Shown piece by piece: positions 32,551 through 43,472 of a DNA stretch of 64,000 bases. The notes beneath the pieces are model-generated. The model worked only from the letters and a program-made list of their open reading frames with translations, had not been told where the DNA came from and did no database searches. Numbering within the stretch: the first letter of the stretch is position 1; each line of letters opens with the position of its first letter. The position numbers were made by a program, and so were the translations under genes. The stretch is from Apoda limacodes (Eukaryota; Arthropoda; Insecta; Lepidoptera; Limacodidae). The stretch spans positions 9,296,563 to 9,360,562 of the forward strand of contig OX291540.1 of NCBI GenBank assembly GCA_946406115.1. Direction: 5' to 3'.

Positions 32551-33823
32551 ATCACAGATTTAAATTAACCAGAATTTGTTATTTCTTAAACAATCAATTA
32601 TTTCGTGGAAAGAGATTTAGCACCGTGCCTGAAGAGTAGGCCCGCGCTTTTGATATAATAGGGTCAATAAACTCCAAGGCCTTTAACGCTCAAGCCATAT
32701 AACGATGGCAAATTGGTGGTTCAATCGAATTACTAAAATCCAATCACTCGTTCCTGAGAAAACGTGGACAATCAAACATACAAACATATAATAACAAATA
32801 TACATACATACAAACATAAAGACATAAAGGTTCCCTATTTTTCTGCCCTCAGGGATTGGTTTGTTTTGTTTTTAAATAAAATGACACCAACTTAGATGTA
32901 TACTTTATCTAACAAAAGAAGAATCATCATAATCGGACTTCTTTGAACAAAGTTATGCCGAACATCCATAAAAAAAAGAAACAATCGATTTGAGAACCTT
33001 CTTTATATCCTTTCGTTTGTTAATAAAAAGAAATAAGAAAAACTAAACATTTATATTGTAAAGGAAAGTTTCTAGAATAATTAAGAAAATTAATGCCACT
33101 CCTTTAAAGTGAGACCGTTTTTTTCATTACTCGTTTGCGTATCAAAGGCATGTTGATGACTTTGTAGTAACAAACAGAGAGACAGAGTAAAGCAAGGTAA
33201 ACAGAACCTCATAATATGCAAACGTCCAGTATACAGTGAATTTGCATGATATCGATTGATGATTAAATTGATTTTAAAAAGCCATTCGGGCTTTTATAAA
33301 ACTCTTATGAGACAGTGTTTAACCGATTTATTATAATTAATAGCAACTGTTATATTGTTATACTGTCTTATATAATGACTGAGCTTTTGCCTTTGCGAAG
33401 TTTACTCATCGTCGAGGAATTTCTGCGGCATCCAAACAATAAAATTTGAGCAATGTTGTTCTCTCAGTTACCTCTGTGATAGTGTATTGAATCATCTAGA
33501 TGCTTCGTTGCGACGTAAAGGAATGCCCTGCACTGTCAGCCAGAAATAAAACGAAATATATTTTTTGGATCTTCATTTAAATACAACAACTTTATAAACC
33601 ATAAATAAAAAATAATATTACAGAACACTCAAATAAACATCTAGCGAATTTTAGATTTATTTCTATTTTAATCCTAACTATTATGACAAATCCTGCATTA
33701 TTTTTACATAAAAACAAAACCCGTTTGCCCGAACTTCCTTTCCAACGATTACTCACAGGTAGTGTATTTTTATCTTGGGCAATGAACGTATGCGTATGCA
33801 TACATCGTATACATCGTGCATCC
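32551..33823. other. No gene recognised; upstream region of the second sHSP gene
   Basis: A repeat-like patch at 32690-32860 ('tcgttcctgagaaaacg', 'cataaaggttccc') is present. Otherwise it is AT-rich without supported features. Confidence 0.4.
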
Positions 33824-33834
33824 AGAACATTCCC
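33824..33834 (+). promoter_or_regulatory. Putative heat shock element
   Basis: 'aGAAcaTTCc' is an inverted pair of the nGAAn unit bound by HSF, about 50 bases upstream of the TATA box and 120 upstream of the ATG. Only two good units are seen where three are usual, so it may be weak or need neighbouring imperfect units. Confidence 0.45.
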
Positions 33835-33873
33835 GTTTTAACAGCTGAACGAGGTGTCGTGTGCCAGTTCTGG

Positions 33874-33883
33874 ATATATATAA
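33874..33883 (+). promoter_or_regulatory. TATA box of the second sHSP gene
   Basis: 'atatatataa' lies 70 bases before the start codon. Transcription would start near 33905, leaving a short 5' leader. This fits an inducible, intronless sHSP gene. Confidence 0.5.
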
Positions 33884-33952
33884 TCTGGACGCATCTTTTA
33901 ACTCATATTAAAATCTGACGTGCCGTACATTGGTCGTACACCATCAAACAAA

Positions 33953-34468
33953 ATGTCTATCATACCTTATTTCTTCGACTACGACATACCATGGCCACGA
34001 CGCTTACTAGACCAAAACTTTGGGCTTACTCTAGCCCCAGAAGACTTGCTAACAGCTTCTACAGCTACAAGCCCCCTAATTTCTAGAATTAGACCATGGT
34101 GGCCGAGAGACATTGGATCATCTATCAAAGTTGACAAAGACAAGTGGCAAATCAATGTAGACGTTCAACACTTTGCACCAGATGAAATTACCGTCAAAGT
34201 AACAAATGGATACATCGTGGTTGAAGGGAAACACGAAGAAAAGAAAGATGAACATGGGTTTATTTCCAGACAATTTACAAGAAAATTTAAGTTACCGGAG
34301 AATGGCAATCCTGATGCTGTTGAATCGAGACTTTCTTCCGATGGAGTATTGACTGTAGTGGCTCCGTGGAAAGGAGAGGACGTAAAAGGGGAAAGGAGTG
34401 TCCCCATCACCCAAACAGGACCAGTTAGAAAGGAGGTCAAAGATGAGCCCGTGAAAGAAGAGAAGTGA
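33953..34468 (+). CDS. Small heat shock protein, lethal(2)essential-for-life-like
   Basis: An HSP20-family chaperone of 171 residues, intronless, a typical lepidopteran size. The N-terminal region ('MSIIPYFFDYDIPWPRRLLD') is the standard lepidopteran sHSP start. The alpha-crystallin domain is at about 58-138: 'KWQINVDVQHFAPDEITVKV', 'IVVEGKHEEK', 'GFISRQFTRKFKLPE' and 'AVESRLSSDGVLTVVAP'. The C-terminal motif 'VPITQTGP' is the I-x-I/V-type element that docks between subunits. The last residues are acidic/basic ('VKDEPVKEEK'). The ATG at 33953 was chosen because the upstream in-frame extension has no ATG and overlaps the expected leader. Upstream TATA and HSE-like sites suggest heat induction. 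ATTAAA at 34508 follows. Confidence 0.93.
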   Translation: MSIIPYFFDYDIPWPRRLLDQNFGLTLAPEDLLTASTATSPLISRIRPWWPRDIGSSIKVDKDKWQINVDVQHFAPDEITVKVTNGYIVVEGKHEEKKDEHGFISRQFTRKFKLPENGNPDAVESRLSSDGVLTVVAPWKGEDVKGERSVPITQTGPVRKEVKDEPVKEEK

Positions 34469-35582
34469 TGTAAACAAAATTTATACATTGCACTCAATGT
34501 ATTGTGTATTAAATAATTATAAAAGTGAGAATATTTTTTTACATTAAATTGTTCTAATTACAATATTTTTGATTTGTATACTTTTGTCTTCGTTTGCCAT
34601 GTTCTGTCACAACAACATGACAGAAACATACGTGTGCTTAGAACTCTGTTTCATTGGATTCAAATGTTAAATTATTTGCACAGTAGCGAAATAAAAAGGT
34701 AAGTACACTTTACAATTATATCCCGTTGCATCTCCCAAGTTACCTCTTTCCCTTCGCTGTTACCTTTTATGAAGATAAAAACATATATCGTTGTAAAGAT
34801 CAAGTAGTGATCCTTATCATTCGTTGTATAAAGTTTCAAATTGTTTAATAACGTTAATAACCCTTCCTTGTAGGCTTCGCCACAGTCGGGTAAAAAGGCT
34901 TTATTTGGTTTTATTATACACAATTTTCGTCATATTATATCTTCAAACGGGTAAAAAAAAATTTTGGGACTATTCTTCAGGTCTCTCTTGACTTCTTGTT
35001 TCAAACTTCGGAAACAAATGGGCGCTGTACCTACCAAAAGTGCCTTATTAGTAATACCAATCTAGTTATCAATCATGATTTTTTCGTAAAATTGTAGGCA
35101 ATACATTTTTAAAAAACTATTTTCTACAAAAGTAGTTCAGTTGACCTAAGTATTTGTAATAATAAGTTGTCCTTTTTTAGGGTTTATTTTCTTTTATTAA
35201 TTGTACAACCATGTATGTAATTTAGCAAAAGAGCAAAAATTAATTATATTTTTCTTTAATTTCTAGTCTTTGTTTTTGTTGTTTATCAAGAAGAGAAGCA
35301 GACCTCAGTAGTAAAACATAATTATTCTCTGCTTATTTTACCATTTTTTTTAGTAGATCCGCTTCAAAAGTTAGATACTGACAGTGTGGGATTAGTTATA
35401 AGCACCCTTTCCATTGGCATCTTTTGGGTGCGGACTCCTGAAATTCAACGCTAACAAACCCTTTACATTGTGTGGGCAAAGCTTTTACTTCCGATCTTCG
35501 CTATTATGTACCATTTTTACAAGCTTTCACTTATTTGCCAAATCTATATAGTTACCTATATAAAATTGGAAGTTGGTAAATA
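34469..35582. other. 3' flank of sHSP and AT-rich intergenic DNA
   Basis: ATTAAA at 34508-34513 is the probable polyadenylation signal. No gene, RNA or clear repeat is recognised after it. Confidence 0.4.
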
Positions 35583-35665
35583 TGTCATCATATCAACGCA
35601 TATTGCTCCACTGCTGGACATAAGCCTCCTCTATGGCACGCCATTTCTGCTGGTCCTCTGCCTTC
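35583..35665 (-). mobile_element. RTE-type LINE 3'-end scrap
   Basis: 'ctccactgctggacataagc' and 'ggcacgccatttctgctgg' are the reversed 3'-terminal sequence of an RTE family related to that at 22.8 kb ('ccactgctggacataggcct'). The fragment is preceded by 'catcatatcaacgcatat', matching the position of the simple-repeat tail. Confidence 0.6.
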
Positions 35666-36050
35666 CTAACCACAAATTACCAATTTTTAATACTTGTGTA
35701 AATTGAATGATGCTAGGTCGACGAAAAGTACTATATATGGTTTTGTTTTTTAAATTATCTTGAGGGAAATTATTATAATATGTCCAAAAATCGGAATCGC
35801 TGAATTTGCATTTTCTTTACGTTTTAAGACTTAGAAAATAGTTCGAGCAGAATAGGTCAAGCGGTTTATTTTTTATCGCTAAACTATTTTTTTTTTTTTG
35901 GAATTTATTGAAGTTTACTACTTAAGAATCGATATAAGGCCCGTGCATCTTTCATGAAAGATGCTTTCCCCACCTAACTTATATAATTTACTATTATTTT
36001 AGAAAAAGAGAGATATATATAGAGAGAGACAGCGAGAAAAAGAGAGAGAC
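35666..36050. other. No gene; simple (GA)n-rich patch
   Basis: AT-rich DNA followed by a 'agagagacagcgag' low-complexity tract at 36005-36052 that borders the tandem repeat. Confidence 0.4.
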
Positions 36051-36054
36051 AGAG

Positions 36055-36375
36055 CTGTCAAACTAGAAAGGGCACTATCGCCGTAACTGTTGATCTTGGA
36101 CTAGCAGTTTCCTAACAGAAATGATAGATCTTAGGAAGGGCTAAATCTCGTTAAATATTGATCGTAGACTTGTAGAAACTACAGAATTGATAAATATCAT
36201 CAACTAGAAAGGCCACTATCGCCGTAACTATTGATCTTGGACTAGAAGTTTCCTAACAGAAATGATAGATCTCATCCAGATCTTTATTTCGGATGACAGA
36301 TGTCAAATTAGGAAGGGCTATATCTCGTTAAATATTGATCGTGGACTTGTAGTTTCTTTACAGAAGTGATAGATA
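36055..36375 (+). repeat. Tandem repeat of about 70-bp units
   Basis: Two alternating variants of one unit occur. 'actagaaagggcactatcgc' is at 36063 and 36203. 'taggaagggctaaatctcgt' is at 36131 and 36309. Each is followed by 'ttgatcNtNgacttg/gactag' and 'acagaaatgatagat'. The basic period is about 71 bp, and the higher-order period about 140 bp. (GA)n tracts flank it on both sides. Confidence 0.75.
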
Positions 36376-36887
36376 GAGAGAGAGGGAGAGAGAAAGAGAG
36401 AGAACTGCATTCGTGTGTCGGAGCTAACACACACATTTTTTTAAATGTTTGTTATATCAACATCGTCATATATAAACAGATTTGGAAAATTTTCTCATAT
36501 GTTTACAAGTTGTATCATTTGATTATTTAGACGAGCTTCTATCGGCCTATTAGTCTAGACTGGCCGCGTAAGTTTCTGGGTGGCGGTGGCACCACTGTGA
36601 ATGAGATTCACAAAACAATATACGATAGAAATATCGCTCCGCATTTTCATACGTGCAAATTTATATGACGCGCATTCTAATTGTCAACTCGACATTCTGG
36701 GGCTCGGTGCAAATCGATCCAGCGGTTTGATTTTTATCGCTAAAAAACAGATGTTGTAAATAATAATCTTCATGTATAAATTTTCAAATATCTCGTTGTT
36801 GCTCGTGCGGTACTTGCTACTGAACTACTCTTTTTGACAGTATAGTATTATTTGCTGTAAAATTTGGATGATATTGTTTAAATTGCG
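36376..36887. other. No gene recognised
   Basis: After a (GA)n tract the sequence has 'tggccgcgtaagtttctggg' and 'cgacattctggggctcggtg', which read like degraded repeat DNA. No frame can be supported. Confidence 0.35.
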
Positions 36888-37068
36888 TTGAATCTTTTTA
36901 CAGTTTCAAGGGACTGTCGTAGAATCCGATATGATTTTCAACTTGATACCTTCACGCGTTCTTGAGAAAGGGGTTTTGATAGACCGATAGATAGACAGAC
37001 AGGCGGACAACGAAGTCGTACTATAAGGGTTCCATTTCTTTTATTAACGGTACTGAACCCTAAAAAGT
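36888..37068 (+). repeat. GACA-type dispersed repeat
   Basis: 'tttttacagtttcaagggac', 'ccttcacgcgttcttgagaa', 'gatagacagacaggcgga', 'gtactataagggttccattt' and 'ggtactgaaccctaaaaa' give the complete order of family blocks up to the 3' end. Confidence 0.75.
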
Positions 37069-39440
37069 AAGATAAATTATTGTTTTAATCCTTAATTTCT
37101 CATTCTTTAATGTTTTCTTACAAAACCGTGTTTATATTTTAAACAAAAAACGTGACGAAACGTGGTATCTTATATGTTCAAACGAGCAGAAAACTCTAAC
37201 GATTTGGATGAAATGTTGTATTTAGATGGGGTTTTGCTTTTTAAGTTTAGCTATATATGTAGTTGTGATGTTTGTAAAACGCTTTAGGTCGCCTAGGTAC
37301 CAATCAGTTAGCGCTATTCACCATAGTCGCAAAACGAATATTCATCTATGAAATGCCAGTAAATTGTTAATGAAACTGGTTTAACTTTAGTAGTTTAGAT
37401 TATAATTAATTATATTGAATTAAACAAATGTTTGAAATCAACAGAAACTACAATTCTTTAATACATTTTATGATTAAATATGTTTTTTGCAACATTGATA
37501 AACAGCAATATATGATAATAACGCATATTTAGTAACAAAATGTTAATAAAAAGAACATGAACAAAACAAAATGAATATTAAGTGCACCGAAAGTTCTATG
37601 GAATAAATTTGATTTGAAATCACCTTAATTTACTGACCTAAAAACAATTTTAGGTTAAAAGTATAATATTATCATTAATAACATCAATAGCACACAGTGC
37701 AGAGATATAAGAAAGAAAAGATCCAGTTGGAAATATAGGATATTATATGTCCAATGAAAATATGTTATCATAGTACGCCTTACACAATCGCTATCATGTA
37801 TAAGGTATAACTCCTAGGGACTTATAAAGTCCTAGTACATAAATCTTACAATCACACTAAATCTTCATAGAATTAAGAAATACAATATAAATATACGTAC
37901 ATATCTAACAGATTTTTTCTGATACTGAGTTTATTTCGCAAAACGAGTGTATGGTTGTACTATATACTTAAAATATTTACTTCAAATTTAACCAAAGTAC
38001 AAAACTTTGTACTTATTAAAATAAACACTTCTCAGTGATTTAAACAGACAGAACTCTCATTGTACCCTTTATTTAAAAAAAAAATTTAGTCGGGAGTGTT
38101 TATTTCTCATTGTTCCCAGAGGCACGAAGTGTACACGAACTTATGTTTATATTAAGATTAGTGTCCTCGTGTGGGATTCGTTCCTGTTCTATTACACACT
38201 TGCATATCGCTTATATGACAAAATGGTGTGACCATACGCTACGCTAGCACACATAGTGATGAATTTACCATGATATAGCTATGTGGTTTCTACAAATTCA
38301 AACCTTATATAAATGTAGTTGTTTTTCTGTGCGGTGGTGTTGACCATGTCAGTGGTAAATATTGTTTATATTTGAAGGAACGTAGGAAAGAAGGGCATAG
38401 GGGTGTATTAAGCTAGGCGGCAGCTTAAAACAAGGCTATTGTTCTCAAAATATTTCCTTTGTTGTAGACGAGTTAGGGGAGAGAAGGGGGTGAGGCGTAT
38501 AACAGCGGATAGACCAATTTATACTGGTTGTAAAATTGTGAACGTTGGAATTACCACACGTATATGCCTTCTGTTTTAAACATGTGGGATCATCATGTTG
38601 TGATTGTAAGGTCTACATTTACTTATGGTTACATGGTGAGATGATTTTCTGGCGGGCTTTTATATAAACAAAGAATATAATTGTATGATGTTTAGTATTT
38701 TTCCATGGCATTACAGTGGGGATTGACTCCAACGGCTTTGTGGAAGATTGAGAAGAGAACTTCAGGAGAGAGACTGTCAGACTATCGTTGAGTTTAGGCG
38801 TCTAGTATAATACGGGAAATTGTTGAGCTATCGAAATCAGCCTGTCCGTCAAGGCTTGAAAAGTGTCTTAATTTTTTTTATTTTAAAACAGTGAAAAACG
38901 TAAAAAATTGTGTAAGTTACACAGATCCTATTATTTAACTTTATTTTTAATTAATTAATTTATTTTCCAGAGGTAGAAAATATTTTTTTTAAAATTTAGA
39001 TTTAGATTTACAAGAGCTCCAAAATCCCCGTTTTCCCGAGTGATTTTCTGAAACACAATGATTTCGTCTTTCTTTATCTAATTCTTCAGACAAGAAAGAA
39101 TTTAGCTGTTTTTTTTTTAAATTTGCTGTCTAATAAATTGTTAGGAGAACTAGGTAACCTGGACTTTCTAAGTCTGGCCATTATTTGTTTTTCAGCTGGT
39201 TTTATTTTTATGGGAAAATTTTGTAAAACAAGGGTGATAGGGCGATATTTCTCAATTTTCTTTTATGTTAAGTGAGAGTGTGTGAATTTTGTGAAATGTT
39301 TGAGTTTTGTGTGTGTTTTTAAAAAAAAAAATTTATTGTTTCACTTTATTTTCAAAATTAACGTAACTGAAAGCCTACAAAAATGAATTAGATTTTAATA
39401 AGCTAAATAATACTTTAGCAATTTTGACTGAGTTGTTACT
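37069..39440. other. AT-rich intergenic DNA; no gene recognised
   Basis: 2.4 kb without a supported frame, RNA gene or named repeat. A slightly G-richer stretch at 38380-38520 ('gggtgaggcgtataacagcg') has no coding signal. Confidence 0.4.
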
Positions 39441-40440
39441 CAAACAATTAAATTTACAGCTCAGCCTATTTTTTTTTTTTAATTATACCGTGTCTTCATC
39501 AACTATCTCTATGAGAGTTGAATTTTGATCTGAGTTAAATTTATAATTGTCACTGAAAATTACATTAAACTTATTTTTTCTTTTTTTTAATTTTATTACA
39601 TAAAATTTCTTAAAACTACACTTTACTACAACACTAATTTACACGCCAAAATCTGTGTGTTCAATGGAGATTGAGTCGGAAGGGCGATCTAGAACAGATC
39701 TTCGCTAACGGTCCTTCGCTACAGATTCACGGCATACTATATCTGGACTAAGTCTAGATAAACACATATCAAACATTGAGGATACATTCTGGAAATGGTT
39801 CTTGGTATTTTTGGACCTGTAGTTTATTTAGCATAGACTTCTTAAACGATGAGGTCTAATTATATCGAGGCAACCTAATTTCTAGAACCCACAAACAATT
39901 TGATCTACAGCTCAGCCTATTTTTCTTTAAGATTCTACCTTGTCGTCATCAACTATCTTTGTAAGAGTTGAATTTGAACTGAGTTAAATTTAAAATTGTC
40001 ACTGAAAATCTACGAGTTCCACAACTACATATCTAAACTACGAGAAATCTAAATTACTACTCAATTTTATACTACGGAGGGGTGACAATTTTTTTTCAGT
40101 TTCAAATAAACGAAAGAATCTTAATCAAAGACAAAGGTATTAATAAAGCCATTTATGAGCTTATTTGTCCTAGAAAATTGCTAAACTACACTTCACAACA
40201 TCAATTTCACACGGCAAAATCTGAGTGTTCAATGGAGATCTAGACCAGATCTTCGCTAACGATCCTTCGCTACAGATTCACGGCATACTATATCTGGACT
40301 AAGTCTAGATAAACACATATCAAAAATTGAGGATACACTCTGGAAGGTTCTTGGTATTTTTGGACCTGTAGTTTATTTCTCGTCGACTACTTAAACGAGG
40401 AGGTCTAATTATATCGAGGCAACCTAATTTCTAGAACACA
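39441..40440 (+). repeat. Direct tandem duplication, units of about 450 and 550 bp
   Basis: Unit 1 (39441-39890) and unit 2 (39891-40440) share 'tacagctcagcctatttt', 'tcatcaactatct', 'agagttgaattt', 'aattgtcactgaaaat', then 'gttcaatggaga', 'ctacagattcacggcatact', 'atatctggactaagtctaga' and 'ttatatcgaggcaacctaat'. The unit 2 middle is about 100 bp longer ('tacgagttccacaactacat'). Identity is over 90% in the second half. It has no coding capacity. Confidence 0.85.
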
Positions 40441-41025
40441 CTTAATCTACAACCAAAAATTATAGATTACCTAAAATAAATCTTAAAACTAAGATTCATG
40501 CAGGATTGATTGGTTGTGAGAAAGATGATTTGATACTAGTATGTGCTTAAGGAAAAGTAAATGAGAGATTTGGACGCTTAGACTTATTTCCAGTATGGAG
40601 GGATGGTTTGATTGTCTAGATTTTTTTTAGTGCTGCTAGCTGGTTCTGATGGGGAAGTCTTTTCTTCTGACTTCCGAAAGGGTTTGGTAAAAGGGAGTGC
40701 TGGTGTGACCAAACAAGTTCGGTTAGGGTAAAAACTTCTATATCTAGTTATAACTAGATATATCTTGGTATATGAATCGCTTAGATCTTATTCACATCAT
40801 GTCCAGAATAAGAAAAACACAAGATGGATTTGATGCTCGCCGGTTCCTGTTTTGACGTGTTGACTTCGTATTATACTAAATATCCTTAATTTAAAATATC
40901 AAATTACAACAATTCTTTCCCTAAACTATACAGGTACCTTTTATTTTTTTTAAACGCGTCGCGAGTGTTATAATTCACTTTTATGGACTTTGAAAGTGAC
41001 AGTGACAAAAGACATAAAATAGTGT
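40441..41025. other. No gene recognised
   Basis: A palindrome 'tatatctagttataactagatata' occurs near 40738. No coding frame or family can be supported. Confidence 0.35.
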
Positions 41026-41165
41026 GAGAGCTACAGTGTCATTCACGCGGGAACCCTGTTGTGGTGAACAACAGCCTGATGACGGCCGAGGATCTCAAGA
41101 GTTGTCTATTCCTGACAGTATCCGAGGTCCCTGCTGAAGGAGGATTGCAGTTCTTTAGAGGGAGG
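41026..41165 (+). other. Candidate exon of unknown gene
   Basis: After an acceptor-like 'gagagctacag' a plus-strand frame reads 'CHSRGNPVVVNNSLMTAEDL' and 'KSCLFLTVSEVPAEGGLQFF', and meets a donor-like 'gggag|gtaaca'. Splicing to the candidate exon at 41812 would extend it by 15 codons to a stop. The opposite strand is also open for 60 codons, and I recognise neither. The GC content is well above the surroundings. Confidence 0.3.
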
Positions 41166-41456
41166 TAACAACCACATCGAGTCTCAGTAAGTGGATAATA
41201 CTTAGTCATGCAAGAATACATTTAAGTTTATTAATTAAGTTTAATTTTGATGTTTTTAATTTAAATTTAAGAATTTTGTTTTTTTTTTGCGATTTTTTTT
41301 CTTTATCCTAAAAATCTTGGAAACTACTTACAAAAATTGAACACACAAACAACTAAACTATTTATATAAAAATAACTTTTACACATAGAAATTTTTTTTT
41401 TTCGTTAAAGACTCCCTGAAGGTTAGAGGCTTAGAAGAAAACATATTATACATGCC
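41166..41456. other. No gene recognised
   Basis: AT-rich sequence between a candidate exon and a MITE. Confidence 0.35.
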
Positions 41457-41650
41457 ATATATCATCAATGTAAATAAATACTTTCATATCAAACATGCAG
41501 TCAAAAGATTACCGTCGAGCCAGGACATGAACCTGCAACCCTGACATTCCGTTTTCAAACAGAGCCCTTACACGGATTGTACTGGCTTGAGGTTATTCTT
41601 TTGACTGCAACTTTGCTATGAAAGTATTTATTTATATTGATATCATATAT
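41457..41650. mobile_element. 194-bp MITE with about 52-bp terminal inverted repeats
   Basis: The left arm 41457-41507 and the right arm 41598-41650 are reverse complements with only a few differences. They share 'aataaatactttcata' and 'tgcagtcaaaag'. The 90-bp core reads on the minus strand as a tRNA-like fragment with 'GGTTCATGTCC' (B-box-like). The arms end in 'atatat', so a TA target is possible. It has no coding capacity. Confidence 0.75.
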
Positions 41651-42297
41651 AATGAGTAGACAAAATTCTATTCTTACCACCACAATCAGAAAACTAATGT
41701 ATTCAACTTAAGTCAGGTGACCCAAATCTTCTTATAGGTGTTGTAATACATATACCAGAGAGTACACACTAGCGTCTACTTAAGTACTAAAACATCAAAT
41801 ACAATCCACAGGTCTGCCAAGTGTGTGGACGTGTGGAATGTGGAAAGTATCTTCTAAATGACGCCTACAATTCTAAGGTCTCTATTGAAATTAAAGATAA
41901 GGTAAGTCCCAGTAACATAGTAGCAGAGGCCTTACTTTCTTCTAAGAACGTCGACAATGTTCCTTATTAAAGTTACAGTAGAAAAAGAATGATTAGATTA
42001 CCAGAATTCTGTCAAAAGGTATAGAGGATATACTAATGCTCTGATCAAGCATATGTTTTTAACCTGACCCTGAGAGACAAATGCCTTCCGAACAAGCTAG
42101 AATCAAATACCTTTAACCATATATCCGTTATATAATATGAAGATAAATCAGCCCTTTTATCCAGCAATTGTAAATTATGCCTTGAATGAGGCTACGGAGT
42201 GGTTCAGTATCTAAAGTTTTAGTGAAAATTGGCAAAAACAATATTGATAACAATGTGCTTTTTTTTTAAGGCAAAATTACTTTTACTTATACCTTCA
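41651..42297. other. 3' flank of the sugar transporter gene, with one exon-like segment
   Basis: 41812-41901 is a 90-base segment between an acceptor ('caatccacag') and a consensus donor ('aag|gtaagt') on the plus strand. It is open in phase 0 ('VCQVCGRVECGKYLLNDAYN') and, in another phase, ends early. The remainder of the stretch is AT-rich and would hold the transporter 3' UTR on the minus strand. Confidence 0.35.
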
Positions 42298-43472
42298 TTA
42301 TAAATTATCTTCAATATCTTGTAACGTTCTTCCATTAGTTTCTGGTAATATAAATGACAGAATTACTGAACACACAAATGTTATAACAGCATATGTACAA
42401 TACAGTGCTACAATACCGAAGGTTTCGATAATTGTAGGTGTTACTTTAACAGAAACAAATAGTAAAGCAAAAAAAACTGCAGCACCTGCACCTGATCCAA
42501 TACCTCGTAGACTAACAGGAAATAGTTCAGCAAGCAAAGACCAAGTAAGACTTGACACAATAGATGTCAGTCCTATATACAGTACCAAAAGTGTGATTGA
42601 TAACCACAGAAATTTAGATGGACTTAAATAAAGAGTAATAACTAATAGAACTAAAGCCAAAATTATACCAAAACTACTTGCGATCAAAGTTTTTCTACGC
42701 GATAAGAATTTTCCAATTAAACACACAAAAAGTGATCCAATAATCCGAACACAATCAATTACTATCATTATAACGAAAGAATCAACATTTCCTTGAAAAG
42801 TATCATCTAAAATATCTTGAGCGTAAAACAGTACAGTCTGGCCTCCAGAAAATTGAACGACTATTTGTAATAATACCACAGTTACAAATGGTTTTAAAAA
42901 GTTTTTGCCCAGCATTAAACTAAGAACCTGCTTTATGCTGCAGTTAGATATTTTGTTTTCTTGTTTTTCTAAAATGCTCTTTAGTTCTTCCTTTGCTTTT
43001 TCTGAATTTCCTCTAAACCATGTGAAATTTTCAATACCTTCCTGAATTTTGCCTTTCCAGATCAACCATGTGGGGCTTTCTTTTACTAGTAAAATAACTA
43101 TGAAAGATATTACAGGTGCAATGCCACATAGAAGAGCATCGGTTCTCCAGTAAACGTATTTGGATAAAACATGACAATAAATAACTCCTAAGTTAGCAAT
43201 TAATGGGGAACAAAACAAAGCTATTCCTCTATATTTTGGATGAGTTGTTTCTCCAATATATACTAATGAAATTGGTCTTATAGCACCCGCACATAAGCCG
43301 GTGATAATTCTCCCAATGAGCAGTATCAGTGAGTTGCTGGCAAATCCAATTATAAGCCAACCAACTACATACGGGAAAGTCAGTATGATGTGACACCTTT
43401 TTCTTCCAAACTTGTCCAGTAAACACCCTGCTAAGATGCATCCGATGGTCATGGTAAGAGGTGCGATGGATG
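42298..43472 (-). CDS. Tret1-like transporter exon 3
   Basis: The acceptor on the minus strand is 'tcgatttttcgtttcag'. The exon begins with the two bases that finish a split alanine codon and is open for 390 codons to TAA at 42298-42300. It carries helices 2-12, the GRK loop, the ESPTWL motif, QFSGGQ and the C-terminal PETNGRTL. The cytosolic C-terminal tail is very short. Confidence 0.9.

Noticed and set aside
36005..36410. CRISPR-like array of spaced repeats
   Set aside because: Units are contiguous 70-bp tandem repeats without unique spacers, in a eukaryotic genome.
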